A stretch of 64,000 nucleotides of DNA from Sphingorhabdus sp. M41 (lineage in GTDB: Bacteria > Pseudomonadota > Alphaproteobacteria > Sphingomonadales > Sphingomonadaceae): the NCBI RefSeq assembly GCF_001586275.1, contig NZ_CP014545.1:2940501-3004500 (forward strand), read 5' to 3'. Positions within the stretch are counted from its first letter, which is position 1. The number at the start of each line of letters is the position of its first letter. Shown one piece after another: positions 8,272 through 16,608 of the stretch. A model generated the notes under the pieces. The model had not been told where the DNA came from. It saw nothing but the letters and a program-made list of their open reading frames with translations, and made no database searches. Both the position numbers and the translations under genes were made by a program.

Positions 8272-9240
8272 ATGACTCTCGCTGTTACTGTCACCGTCGA
8301 ACGATGGCCCGTCGCTGGCTCCTTCATCATCAGCCGGGGAGCGAAGAGCCATGTCGACGTTGTCCTGTGTGAAATATCGGATGGCACCTACAGCGGCACG
8401 GCAGAGGCGACTCCCATCTATTATGAGGGAGAGAGCGCAGAAAAATGTGCAGAAGAGATCACGCGATTTGCAAACAGTCAGCCGAATCTGGATCGCGCTA
8501 CGCTGCTCCAGAACATGCCTCGTGGTGCGGCGCGAAATGCTCTCGATTGCGCGCTCTGGGATCTGGAATGCCGGAAAAACAATAGAGAATTGTGGCAAGT
8601 GTCCAGTTTGCCCAAACCCCGCCCCCTGATCACGGCCTTCACCATATCGCTCGGCCAACCGGACGTGATGGAAGCACAGGCTCGTCAGGCAGCAGCCAGT
8701 GGGCACAGGCTGCTAAAATTGAAATTGTCAGGCAAGGACGATCATCAAAGGGTGGCCGCCGTCCACCGCGGTGCGCCCGGTGCCCGCCTGATCGTCGATG
8801 CCAACGAAAGCTGGAACGATCTCGACATTGCAGCCGAAGCCTCGCAGTTGGCACAATATTCCGTCGAACTGATCGAGCAACCAGTCAGCGCCGGACGGGA
8901 TCATCTGCTCAGCGGGGTGAAATCACCGGTGCCGCTTTGCGCTGACGAAAGCTGCCACACCAGCGCCGATGTCGAACGAATTGCACCTTTTTACGATGCG
9001 GTGAATATCAAACTCGACAAGGCCGGCGGATTGACCGAGGCGATGGCGATGGCCCATGCTGCGCAAGCCACAGGCATGAAAATCATGGTCGGCTGCATGC
9101 TCTCGACTTCACTGGGCATAAGGCCAGCGTTCGCGCTCGCACAGCTTGCCCAATGGGTCGATCTTGACGGCCCCCTGCTGCTCGCCAAAGACAGGGCTGA
9201 TGCCTTCCGATTTGAATCCGGCAGAATTAGCCCCGGCTAA
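8272..9240 (+). CDS. dgcA: dipeptide epimerase / N-acetyl-Glu racemase (enolase superfamily)
   Basis: 322 residues. Enolase-superfamily features are in order: capping domain, KLKLSGKDD (catalytic Lys), LIVDANESW (metal Asp), LIEQPV (metal Glu), CADESCHT (metal Asp) and NIKLDKAGG (second catalytic Lys). This muconate-lactonizing subgroup includes L-Ala-D/L-Glu epimerases used in cell-wall peptide recycling and DgcA, an N-acetyl-D-Glu racemase; which applies here cannot be told from sequence alone. It ends with a 4-bp overlap against the convergent ABM gene. Confidence 0.82.
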   Translation: MTLAVTVTVERWPVAGSFIISRGAKSHVDVVLCEISDGTYSGTAEATPIYYEGESAEKCAEEITRFANSQPNLDRATLLQNMPRGAARNALDCALWDLECRKNNRELWQVSSLPKPRPLITAFTISLGQPDVMEAQARQAAASGHRLLKLKLSGKDDHQRVAAVHRGAPGARLIVDANESWNDLDIAAEASQLAQYSVELIEQPVSAGRDHLLSGVKSPVPLCADESCHTSADVERIAPFYDAVNIKLDKAGGLTEAMAMAHAAQATGMKIMVGCMLSTSLGIRPAFALAQLAQWVDLDGPLLLAKDRADAFRFESGRISPG

Positions 9241-9530
9241 ATTCCGTCCAAATATTCTATCGCCGGAGCCGCTGCCATACAGGGTGCAAGCTTAGGACCA
9301 CTGGCGCGGAAATGTTCCGATTTACCATGCGCATCCAGAGCCGCCTGATCGACGTAACGCTCAAGGACCTTATATTGCTGCGGATTGTCCTTGCTCTGGA
9401 ATACCGAGTAGAATTCATTACCCGGTTCGTTTGCACGAACTGCAGCCATCAGCTCGGAAAAAGCGGCCTCAAAGTCGGCATTCTTGCCTTCGGCCACGGT
9501 TAATGTTGCGACGACGCCTACTGCGCTCAT
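9237..9530 (-). CDS. antibiotic biosynthesis monooxygenase (ABM) domain protein
   Basis: 97 residues, a single ABM ferredoxin-like domain: VGVVATLTVAEGKNADFEAAF, then FYSVFQSKDNPQQYKVLERY, DQAALDAHGKSEHF and a C-terminal strand. Such small proteins dimerise and act as cofactor-free quinol oxidases or handle reactive small molecules, but no substrate can be inferred. The ribosome site AAGGAGA lies 9 nt before the ATG, on the far side of the thiolase terminator. Confidence 0.85.
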   Translation of the reverse strand: MSAVGVVATLTVAEGKNADFEAAFSELMAAVRANEPGNEFYSVFQSKDNPQQYKVLERYVDQAALDAHGKSEHFRASGPKLAPCMAAAPAIEYLDGI

Positions 9531-9554
9531 GCTATACTCTCCTTGATAAAAAAA

Positions 9555-9578
9555 GGGCCGGCGATTTCCCGCCGGCCC
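9555..9578 (-). terminator. rho-independent terminator of the thiolase gene
   Basis: A 9-bp perfect GC-rich stem (GGGCCGGCG / CGCCGGCCC) with a 6-nt loop, followed on the minus strand by seven T residues (9554-9548). It sits 16 bp past the thiolase stop and just before the ABM gene. Confidence 0.9.
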
Positions 9579-9593
9579 ATCAAATTTTAGTTG

Positions 9594-10772
9594 CTAGAAA
9601 ATTTCGAACAGTCCGGCTGCGCCCTGCCCGCCGCCGATGCACATGGTAACCACGGCATATTTTGCGCCGCGACGCTTGCCCTCGATCAGGGCGTGGCCGG
9701 TGCAGCGTGCCCCGGTCATACCATAAGGGTGGCCGATCGAGATCGAGCCGCCGTTGACGTTGAGAAGCTCGTCAGGAATGCCCAGTTTCTGCTGGCAATA
9801 GAGCACCTGCACGGCAAAAGCTTCGTTGAGTTCCCACAGGCCGATATCGTCCATTTTCAGGTCAAAGCGTTCAAGCAATTTGGGTATCGCAAATACGGGA
9901 CCAATACCCATTTCATCAGGCTTGGTACCGGCGACAGCCATGCCAACATAGCGGCCCAGCGGGTTGTGTCCGGCTTTCTCGGCTGCTTTTGCTTCCATGA
10001 CTACGCTGGCAGAAGAACCGTCGGAAAGCTGTGATGCGTTACCCGCAGTGATAATATTTCCTGGGCCGAGTACCGGCTTCAGACCTTGAAGGCCTTCTAG
10101 TGTCGTCGAAGGACGGTTGCCTTCATCCTTGTTGATCGTGACCTCGACATGCGAGATCTCCTTGGTTTCCTTGTCCTGCACACCCATGGTGGTGGTCACT
10201 TCGATAATTTCAGCGTCGAAATGGCCAGCTTCCTGGGCTGCTGCAGTGCGCATTTGCGACTGATAGGCATATTCGTCGCAAGCATCGCGGCTGATACCAT
10301 AGCGTTTGCCAACCACTTCAGCGGTCTGCAGCATCGGCATGTAGATATCGTCATGCATCTTCATCAGTTCGCGGTCTGGCTGCACACGCATTTCGGGTGT
10401 CTGGACGGTCGAGATTGAATCCTGTCCGCCGCCGACAACCACATCCATGCGATCGATTGTTACTTGCTTGGAGGCAGTTGCGATCGCCATCAAGCCGGAG
10501 GAACATTGCCGGTCGATTGTCATGCCGGGCACTTCGATCGGAAAGCCCGCGCGCAAAGCAACCTGGCGAGCCAGATTTCCGGCTTGCGAACCCTGCTGCA
10601 AGGCACTGCCCCAGACGACATCGTCAATCGTCGCAGGATCGATACCGGCTCTTTCGACAGCTGCTTTTGCGGAATAATGACCGAGAGTGGCACCGGTGGT
10701 TGTGTTGAAAGCACCCTTATAGGCGCGCCCAATGGGGGTGCGAGCGGTGGAAACGATGACTGCGTCACGCAT
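9594..10772 (-). CDS. acetyl-CoA C-acyltransferase (thiolase)
   Basis: 392 residues, full-length thiolase. The nucleophilic Cys is in [12 protein letters not shown] (about residue 89), the catalytic His in [14 protein letters not shown] and the second Cys in [20 protein letters not shown], the family's active-site Asn region, is present. It performs Claisen condensation or thiolysis of 3-ketoacyl-CoA, in beta-oxidation or acetoacetyl-CoA formation; the degradative (FadA/I-like) role is favoured but not certain. AAAGGA precedes the ATG. It is monocistronic, with its own terminator. Confidence 0.92.
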   Translation of the reverse strand: MRDAVIVSTARTPIGRAYKGAFNTTTGATLGHYSAKAAVERAGIDPATIDDVVWGSALQQGSQAGNLARQVALRAGFPIEVPGMTIDRQCSSGLMAIATASKQVTIDRMDVVVGGGQDSISTVQTPEMRVQPDRELMKMHDDIYMPMLQTAEVVGKRYGISRDACDEYAYQSQMRTAAAQEAGHFDAEIIEVTTTMGVQDKETKEISHVEVTINKDEGNRPSTTLEGLQGLKPVLGPGNIITAGNASQLSDGSSASVVMEAKAAEKAGHNPLGRYVGMAVAGTKPDEMGIGPVFAIPKLLERFDLKMDDIGLWELNEAFAVQVLYCQQKLGIPDELLNVNGGSISIGHPYGMTGARCTGHALIEGKRRGAKYAVVTMCIGGGQGAAGLFEIF

Positions 10773-10882
10773 TATGGAATTCCTTTATAATTGATATCGG
10801 AGTCGAATTTTGAGCCCATTGTCCCCGTTAATCGGCCAATTAACAAGGAATTTTTTCTGCGGCGCGCTGCCGTTACGGAACG

Positions 10883-12049
10883 CTAGCCCTCATTCACCGG
10901 CACGCCGTAACCGCCCTCGGGATAAGGCAGAATCATCTCGCCATCCGGCGCAGCAGTGAAAGTGGTTTGCGTCGGATAGGCAAATTCCAGACCTTGTTCA
11001 TTGAATGCCTGCAATATTGCCAGTCCAATTGTATGGCGTCCGGCATAGACCACTTCATAGTCGCTGCTCATGATATCGAAATCGAGTTCGAAATTGATCG
11101 AGCTATCACCAAAACCGACGAAGCCCGAACGAACGAACACCGCGTCATTTTCTTCGACAATCTTTTTGAGAAGATCCGGAATCCGGCGCGCCTCACTTGG
11201 CTTCGTCTGATAAATAACACCAATACCAAAGCGGGTCCGCCGCCTCGCCAGACGGGTCATGTTGACGATTTCCTTGTCCAGCAAATTGGTGTTGGAAATA
11301 ATGATTTCTTCGCCGGTAGTTGCCCTTAGCCGCGTGCTTTTAAGGCCGATTTTTTCGATCGTCCCTATGGTGTTGTCATAAGTGATGGTTTCGCCGCGTC
11401 GAAACGGCTTGTCGAAAATAATCGACAGGGCTGCAAACAGATCGGAAAAGATCCCCTGAGCGGCAAGACCAATGGCGATACCACCAACACCGAGGCCCGC
11501 AATCAGACCGGTCACATCAACCCCCAGATTGTCGAGAATCATGATTGCAGCAATGGCAAACAGCACGAACGTGACCAGCAGGCGGATCAAGGTCATCGCG
11601 TTTTCCAGCGTTTCGTGCTGGTCCGGATCTTGCGATGTCTTGCGGACGATCAATCCCAGAATGATCTCGCGGAGCCAGATCGCAACCTGCAGAACCGCAG
11701 ATATCGTGAACAGAACATGCACCACACGGTCGAAGCTGGATGGCGCACTGGCAAAGCTCACGACGAGTTCGGCCGATACCATCAACATGAAAAACTTGCT
11801 GGTACGCGCAATGGCCGTGCCGATGATCGTTCGATATCCGGTTAGCCCGTGATTGTTGCGCACATAGCGTGCGCCGAGACGCTTGATCGCGCCGAGCAGA
11901 AAAAATATGGCGGCACCAATGAGGACTGCCACAATAAGTTCTACATAATGATCGGTCAGCCAGCGGGAGCCGTCCACGGTCAAACGCTGGATGGTCGCGC
12001 CGAGATCCGGCATGGTGGGCACAAGGGGGGACTCTGTTGTTTTCGTCAT
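10883..12049 (-). CDS. mechanosensitive ion channel (MscS family)
   Basis: About 388 residues. Three to five N-terminal membrane helices precede the MscS pore helix (LIAGLGVGGIAIGLAAQGIFSDLFA) and the beta domain (PFRRGETITYDNTIGTIEKIGLKSTRLRATTGEEIIISN). The C-terminal alpha/beta domain ends in a polar tail. It should act as an inner-membrane osmotic release valve. The ATG at 12049 (MTKTTES) is preferred over an upstream TTG at 12085. Confidence 0.92.
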   Translation of the reverse strand: MTKTTESPLVPTMPDLGATIQRLTVDGSRWLTDHYVELIVAVLIGAAIFFLLGAIKRLGARYVRNNHGLTGYRTIIGTAIARTSKFFMLMVSAELVVSFASAPSSFDRVVHVLFTISAVLQVAIWLREIILGLIVRKTSQDPDQHETLENAMTLIRLLVTFVLFAIAAIMILDNLGVDVTGLIAGLGVGGIAIGLAAQGIFSDLFAALSIIFDKPFRRGETITYDNTIGTIEKIGLKSTRLRATTGEEIIISNTNLLDKEIVNMTRLARRRTRFGIGVIYQTKPSEARRIPDLLKKIVEENDAVFVRSGFVGFGDSSINFELDFDIMSSDYEVVYAGRHTIGLAILQAFNEQGLEFAYPTQTTFTAAPDGEMILPYPEGGYGVPVNEG

Positions 12050-12124
12050 AGACTTCCAGCTAGGGAGATGTGCTGAAAATAACAACCCGTGGGATGAAGC
12101 GCGTATTCTTCACGGTTGATTCCT

Positions 12125-12880
12125 TCACCCTTTTCGCGCCCCGATCAGAAACTCGACATTGCCCTTCGGGCCGGTGATCGGGCTTTCGGTAATTCCCATG
12201 ATATCCCAACCGGATGCGATCAGCCAGTCTCTCACTTTTTCACAAGCGGCATGTCGAACGGCTTCGTCCCGCACAACCCCTCCCTTGCCCACGTCGCTGC
12301 GCTCGGCCTCGAATTGCGGTTTGACGAGCGCAATCAGGGTCGCTCTTTCTTTGGCAAATTCGAGTGGCCGTTCCAGCACTTTGACCAGTGAAATGAAACT
12401 GGCATCGCAAACGATGATGTCGACTTTCTCCGGCACGTGCTGATCGGTGAGAATCCGCGCGCTGGTTTGCTCGTGCACCACCACCCGCTCATCCTGCCGC
12501 AATTTCCAGGCAAGCTGATTGGTGCCGCTATCCACGGCGTAAACCTTCTCCGCACCGCCAGTCAGCAGGACATCGGTAAAGCCGCCGGTACTGCTGCCTA
12601 CATCCATGGCGATCATAGCGGTGACATCAACATCAAAATGGCGCAGCGCATGATCGAGCTTGATGCCGCCCCTGGAAACCCAAGGATGATCTTTCCCCTT
12701 GAGCTCAATCGCTGCATCGCTCGCTATCTTGTGCCCCGGCTTGTCGATTTTCTTGCCGGCCACGGTCACCAGCCCAGCCATGATATAGGCTTGCGCCTTG
12801 GCCCGGCTGTCGGCGAGACCGCGATCCGCCAATATCTGGTCAATGCGTTGTTTCACGACTTTGGGCTCGGACTGGGTCAT
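12125..12880 (-). CDS. tlyA: TlyA family rRNA (cytidine-2'-O)-methyltransferase
   Basis: 251 residues. An S4 RNA-binding domain (RIDQILADRGLADSRAKAQ) is fused to an FtsJ-like methyltransferase with SAM site DVGSSTGGFTDVLL and the K-D-K-E residues of 2'-O-methyltransferases (Lys in GGIKLDHA, Asp in IVCDASF, Lys in LVKPQFEAE). Family members methylate 16S and/or 23S rRNA; the older name is hemolysin A. It starts MTQSEPKVVKQRIDQ at the first good ATG and is divergent from the lipoprotein gene at 12931. Confidence 0.92.
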   Translation of the reverse strand: MTQSEPKVVKQRIDQILADRGLADSRAKAQAYIMAGLVTVAGKKIDKPGHKIASDAAIELKGKDHPWVSRGGIKLDHALRHFDVDVTAMIAMDVGSSTGGFTDVLLTGGAEKVYAVDSGTNQLAWKLRQDERVVVHEQTSARILTDQHVPEKVDIIVCDASFISLVKVLERPLEFAKERATLIALVKPQFEAERSDVGKGGVVRDEAVRHAACEKVRDWLIASGWDIMGITESPITGPKGNVEFLIGARKG

Positions 12881-12930
12881 ATAAAATCAGGACTAGCCTA
12901 GCGTCGCGCTTTTGGCCATATTCCTTCACT

Positions 12931-13464
12931 ATGAAAAACATCTCTGCACCGCTCTCTTTTCCGCTCGCCTTGCTTGCACTCGCAGCATGCTCAACCGCGC
13001 CGCCTGAGCCAGCGCCAGCACCTCAACCCACCAAACCGGTCGCGACACCAGCCCCGACACAGCCGCAGGGCGACTGGATTGACTGGCCAATCACCCCCGG
13101 TACATGGGTGTATCGCGAGGATGACCGCGGTTCGTTGGCATTGTTCGGCCAAGCCGATAAAGATGCGATCTTCATGATCCGCTGCGATCGGTCACGCCAA
13201 CAATTGTTCCTGTCGCGCTCCGGCTCGGTCGCCGATGGCGCTACGATGACACTCAGGGCCAGCGCTGGCCAGCAGTCCTACGCCGCTGCCAATAGTGGCG
13301 GAAAACCGCATTATGCGGCAATTTCGGTATCTCCGGGTGATATCATGATGGACCGCATTGCCTATAGCCGGGGCCGCTTTGCCGTCGAAACCAGTGGCCT
13401 GACATCAATCGCCATTCCGGCATGGCCTGAATTCAGCCGCGTGGTGGAAGATTGCCGGGCCTGA
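12931..13464 (+). CDS. hypothetical lipoprotein
   Basis: 177 residues with a lipoprotein signal peptide (ALLALAAC lipobox, Cys20) and a Pro/Ala/Gln-rich linker, then a globular domain: GDWIDWPITPGTWVYREDDRGS, FMIRCDRSRQQLFLSRSGS. It looks like a periplasm-facing beta-rich domain common in sphingomonads. Function unknown. Confidence 0.8.
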   Translation: MKNISAPLSFPLALLALAACSTAPPEPAPAPQPTKPVATPAPTQPQGDWIDWPITPGTWVYREDDRGSLALFGQADKDAIFMIRCDRSRQQLFLSRSGSVADGATMTLRASAGQQSYAAANSGGKPHYAAISVSPGDIMMDRIAYSRGRFAVETSGLTSIAIPAWPEFSRVVEDCRA

Positions 13465-13580
13465 TCCAATACGCATCAGGCCGGAACGCGCAATTGTGAC
13501 AGCAAAATAAAAAAATTCAAGACTTGTTCGAAAACCGGCGTTGATTCACATTCACAGCGTCGAACAGCGGAGAAGTTTCA

Positions 13581-13685
13581 ATGCAACAGTTCGTATTACA
13601 TTCACAAGCGAAAGGAGGTGGTCCGATGTCTCATGGTTCAGCACAGGGGTCGGAAAAATCCGTTCGGGGGGCAAATCTGATTTAA
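13581..13685 (+). CDS. tiny ORF (34 aa, or 19 aa from internal ATG) with extended Shine-Dalgarno
   Basis: The ORF from ATG 13581 encodes 34 residues (MQQFVLHSQAKGGGPM... ending ...SVRGANLI) with GGAG 8 nt upstream. The codons for KGGGP form AAAGGAGGTGGTCC, which matches 13 of 14 bases complementary to the 3' tail of 16S rRNA and sits 7 nt (from AGGAGG) before an in-frame ATG at 13626 that opens a 19-residue product. A terminator hairpin follows at 13736. Between them are two small stems (CTGAT/ATCAG and CAGCGG/CCGCTG). No characterised family recognised; it may be a small protein or the coding part of a regulatory RNA. Confidence 0.5.
   Translation: MQQFVLHSQAKGGGPMSHGSAQGSEKSVRGANLI
13611..13624 (+). 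promoter_or_regulatory. near-maximal Shine-Dalgarno sequence
   Basis: AAAGGAGGTGGTCC pairs with 13 of the 14 terminal bases of 16S rRNA (consensus GGATCACCTCCTTT). Ordinary sites in this window pair over 4-6 bases. The ATG at 13626 is 7 nt downstream of the AGGAGG core. Confidence 0.75.
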
Positions 13686-13735
13686 ATATCAGGCAACCCG
13701 GCAGCGGCACTTCCTACCGCTGACCCATGTTCAGA

Positions 13736-13763
13736 GGTTGTCGGTCCCGAGGGACCGGCAGCC
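13736..13763 (+). terminator. terminator of the tiny ORF transcript
   Basis: A 13-bp stem with two G-T pairs (GGTTGTCGGTCCC / GGGACCGGCAGCC), closed by a very short loop, then TCTTTTCATTTT. It ends the plus-strand transcript just before the convergent DUF2721 gene stop at 13769. Confidence 0.8.
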
Positions 13764-13768
13764 TCTTT

Positions 13769-14242
13769 TCATTTTATTCGCTCGGATGTTTCCAGATATT
13801 CTTCGCGGATCATGAAGTCACGAATCCCAATCCGCACCTCCCGTAAGAATTGGATGAGAGCGAGCGAAAGCAGGCTGATTGCAACGACGAAGGCGCACCC
13901 GATAGCGAGAGAGAGGTCGACTCCGGTTAGCTCCATGATGAAAAGCATGCCGATCAGCGCGCAGGCAGTGATTGCGCTCACAACGCTCAGAAATATGGCA
14001 CGATTGACGATCCGGATGCGCAACTGCAGATCCCCCAGTTCCGCAACCACAAGCTCATGGTCCCTGCCGGTGGTGGACTTGAACAATTCCTGCAGGTCGC
14101 GCGAACGGTCGATAATCCGCGCGAGACGTCCGGCGAAAAGGTTCAGCATGGCCCCAATGCCAACGAGAAGAAACGCCGGAGCCAGGGCGGTTTGCAGCAC
14201 GATAACGATATCGGTACCGGCGATCTGGGAAAATCCGTTCAC
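13769..14242 (-). CDS. DUF2721 family membrane protein
   Basis: About 157 residues with three hydrophobic segments and the family core APAFLLVGIGAMLNLFAGRLARIIDRSRDL. The GTG at 14242 gives a 4-bp GTGA overlap with the siroheme synthase stop and is preferred over an upstream ATG (14293) that would overlap by 55 bp. It is the last gene of the argH-to-DUF2721 run. Inner-membrane location; biochemical role unknown. Confidence 0.82.
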   Translation of the reverse strand: MNGFSQIAGTDIVIVLQTALAPAFLLVGIGAMLNLFAGRLARIIDRSRDLQELFKSTTGRDHELVVAELGDLQLRIRIVNRAIFLSVVSAITACALIGMLFIMELTGVDLSLAIGCAFVVAISLLSLALIQFLREVRIGIRDFMIREEYLETSERIK

Positions 14243-15015
14243 GGCTTCATCCGTATCCGCAAGGTCAATCCGGTTGTCGGACGCTCGTCCCACAATGTCA
14301 GGGTGAAACGCTGCGCATCGGCACGCACACGATCCAGCACCGCTGCCGGCACATCGTCACTCGTAAAAATCTGGTCCGCCTGCCCCAGCCAGCGTGCCTG
14401 GCGAAGGGTCAGGTCATCTGGGTCCGCGCTCGACAGCTCGAGATCGATGACTTGCGAACGGGACTGCCCATGCGGCTGGTCCAGCCATGCCTCCAAATCT
14501 TCCAATTCATGATCGGCCAGCACGTCGAGCGGGCCACCGGGGTCGAGCACTGCATCAATGGCCTTGCGTCGCGCAGCACCGTCCGGCCACGTCTGCTGAA
14601 TCCGCTCCCGCGCATTCAGCAAGGCGGTTGCCAGCGTCCCCAGACTGGCGGGCAGCAATTGCTCCAGCCGCTGCCGCAGCGCCTTGGCCAATCCTGCCGA
14701 AGCTCCACCTGTGCCTATCGCAAGCAGCACCGGGTCACGGTCAATTATCGCAGGAGTGGTATAGTCGCACAGCGCAGACCGGTCGACGGCGTTGACCAGC
14801 AGGCCCCTGGCTTTCAGGCGCGCTACCGCCGCAATCGCCTCATCGTCATTTTCCAGCGCAACCACAGCCAGCGTCAGCCCGTCGGCATTTTCATCATCGG
14901 TGATTTCCGCTCCGGCACGCTCATAGAGTCGCTTTTTGGCGTCGGCCATTTCGCCACGTCCTAGGAGAAGAATCTTGCGACCCTGCAAATTAACGAAAAT
15001 AGGCAATTGGTTCAT
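14239..15015 (-). CDS. siroheme synthase N-terminal type (precorrin-2 dehydrogenase/ferrochelatase)
   Basis: About 258 residues. The N-terminal MNQLPIFVNLQGRKILLLGR is the CysG-N/Met8p Rossmann start for NAD binding; the later GTGGASAGLAKALRQRLEQLLP segment is the siroheme synthase dimerisation region. It oxidises precorrin-2 and inserts Fe to make siroheme for sulfite or nitrite reductase. The CysG methyltransferase half is absent, so a separate CobA-type enzyme is needed. The ATG at 15015 is chosen over a TTG at 15048. Confidence 0.85.
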   Translation of the reverse strand: MNQLPIFVNLQGRKILLLGRGEMADAKKRLYERAGAEITDDENADGLTLAVVALENDDEAIAAVARLKARGLLVNAVDRSALCDYTTPAIIDRDPVLLAIGTGGASAGLAKALRQRLEQLLPASLGTLATALLNARERIQQTWPDGAARRKAIDAVLDPGGPLDVLADHELEDLEAWLDQPHGQSRSQVIDLELSSADPDDLTLRQARWLGQADQIFTSDDVPAAVLDRVRADAQRFTLTLWDERPTTGLTLRIRMKP

Positions 15016-15064
15016 GGCATTCACCCATATATTTGGCCACCCCGACAATCGCGGGCGTGGCGCA

Positions 15065-16324
15065 TTATTTCAGCCAGTCGGGCACATGTTCCGCAGCCAT
15101 GATAGTCGCCGGTTCGATTCGTTCGGCGACCACTGCATATCGATCACCATCAACCAGCACTTCGGGCACCAGAGGACGGCTGTTATAAGTATTCGCCATC
15201 GTCGCCCCATAGGCGCCGGCGGTGCGAAATATTCCCAGATCGTCTGTCTCGACGCGATCGACGACCCGTTCCTTGGCAAAAATGTCGCTGCTTTCGCAGA
15301 TCGGGCCGACGATTGAAGCAACCATCGTCTCGCCGTTCGGTTCAACCGCCTCGAAATCATGCCAGGCATCATAAATAGCGGGCCGCATAAGATCGTTCAT
15401 CGCCGCATCGACAATCACGAAATCGCTGTTCACGCCCGGCTTGATCCGGATGACCTTGGTGATCATGACGCCGCTATTCCCGGCTATGACCCGGCCGGGT
15501 TCGAACATCAGGGTGACATCCCAATCCCGAGTTACCCGCGCGACCATGGCACCATATTCCGCCGGGCTCGGCGGATTGTCTTCCGGCTTATACGGCACAC
15601 CCAATCCGCCGCCCAAATCGACATTGGTGATGACATGGCCTGCACTCCGCAGCTGCGCCACCAGTTCACCCATTCTGGCATAGCATTTTTCGAGCGGGTC
15701 AAGGCTCTGGAGCTGACTGCCGATGTGCACGGCAACGCCACGCAGGTTCAGCCCTTTAAGCTTGGACAAACGCGCGTAGATAGCAGGCGCGACATCGATC
15801 CCGACGCCAAATTTATTTTCCTTCTTGCCAGTCGAAATTTTCGCATGCGTTCCCGCATCTACATCGGGATTGACGCGAAGAGTTGCCGAAGCCTTCTCAC
15901 CGCGGGCAGCCGCTATCTCTGCGAGCATCACGCCTTCTTCTTCCGATTCCAGATTGAACTGGCCAATTCCCTTGTCGAGACCGAGCGTCAATTCCTCGCG
16001 GCTCTTGCCAACACCGGAAAAAACAATGTCTTCCGCCTTCATCCCGGCCGCCAGAGCACGCTGCAATTCGCCGCCGGATACCACGTCCGCACCATAGCCC
16101 TGGTTTGCCAATATTCTGAGAACCGCCAGATTGGGGTTTGCTTTCACCGCGAAAGCGAGATGGATTTTGCCGGCATCTTTCAGCCCCTCGCGAAAGACCC
16201 GCGCATGGCGTTCAAGCGTTGCCCGCGAATAGACATAGACCGGGGTCCCGACCTCCTTCGCGATTTGTGGCAACGGAATATCTTCCGCGTGCAATATACC
16301 ATTTTTGAGCTGGAAATGGTCCAA
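15065..16324 (-). CDS. lysA: diaminopimelate decarboxylase
   Basis: 419 residues, full length. A PLP-barrel enzyme: FAVKANPNLAVLRIL carries the PLP Lys, then VHIGSQL, DLGGGLGVPY, EPGRVIAGNSG and the ICESSDIFAKER substrate and Cys region. It converts meso-DAP to L-lysine, the last step of lysine synthesis; dapB at 49910 belongs to the same pathway. It lies 31 bp after lptM. Confidence 0.96.
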   Translation of the reverse strand: MDHFQLKNGILHAEDIPLPQIAKEVGTPVYVYSRATLERHARVFREGLKDAGKIHLAFAVKANPNLAVLRILANQGYGADVVSGGELQRALAAGMKAEDIVFSGVGKSREELTLGLDKGIGQFNLESEEEGVMLAEIAAARGEKASATLRVNPDVDAGTHAKISTGKKENKFGVGIDVAPAIYARLSKLKGLNLRGVAVHIGSQLQSLDPLEKCYARMGELVAQLRSAGHVITNVDLGGGLGVPYKPEDNPPSPAEYGAMVARVTRDWDVTLMFEPGRVIAGNSGVMITKVIRIKPGVNSDFVIVDAAMNDLMRPAIYDAWHDFEAVEPNGETMVASIVGPICESSDIFAKERVVDRVETDDLGIFRTAGAYGATMANTYNSRPLVPEVLVDGDRYAVVAERIEPATIMAAEHVPDWLK

Positions 16325-16355
16325 TATCTTATACTTTCAAACGTGTGGAAGGGGA

Positions 16356-16607
16356 TCAGCCGGGCGGCGGCAGATCGAATTCGTCATCCTGCCGCGTTTC
16401 CGACCGGCGCAGCAGTTCATCGCTGCGCTCCGGCATGGCCTGGCTCGACGGCACCAGCAGGTCTTCGCCGCTGGGCGTTTTCATTTCACCATAGACAGGG
16501 GGTGGTAGCGCCTCGCCTTTGGCCGGTTGCAATGCACCACGATTGCCGCACGCTGCCAGAACAAGGGTCGCACCGGTCAACAGCAGGATAGAATGGATTT
16601 TGTTCAT
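16356..16607 (-). CDS. lptM: LptM-like small lipoprotein
   Basis: About 83 residues with signal peptide and lipobox LVLAAC (Cys20 of MNKIHSILLL...), followed at once by GNRGALQPAKG, the short motif typical of LptM (YifL), the lipoprotein that helps mature the LptD-LptE LPS translocon. The location between argH and lysA is a frequent arrangement for this small gene. The remaining tail is polar and Pro-rich. The ATG at 16607 lies 1 bp after the argH stop. Confidence 0.75.
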   Translation of the reverse strand: MNKIHSILLLTGATLVLAACGNRGALQPAKGEALPPPVYGEMKTPSGEDLLVPSSQAMPERSDELLRRSETRQDDEFDLPPPG

Positions 16608-16608
16608 A

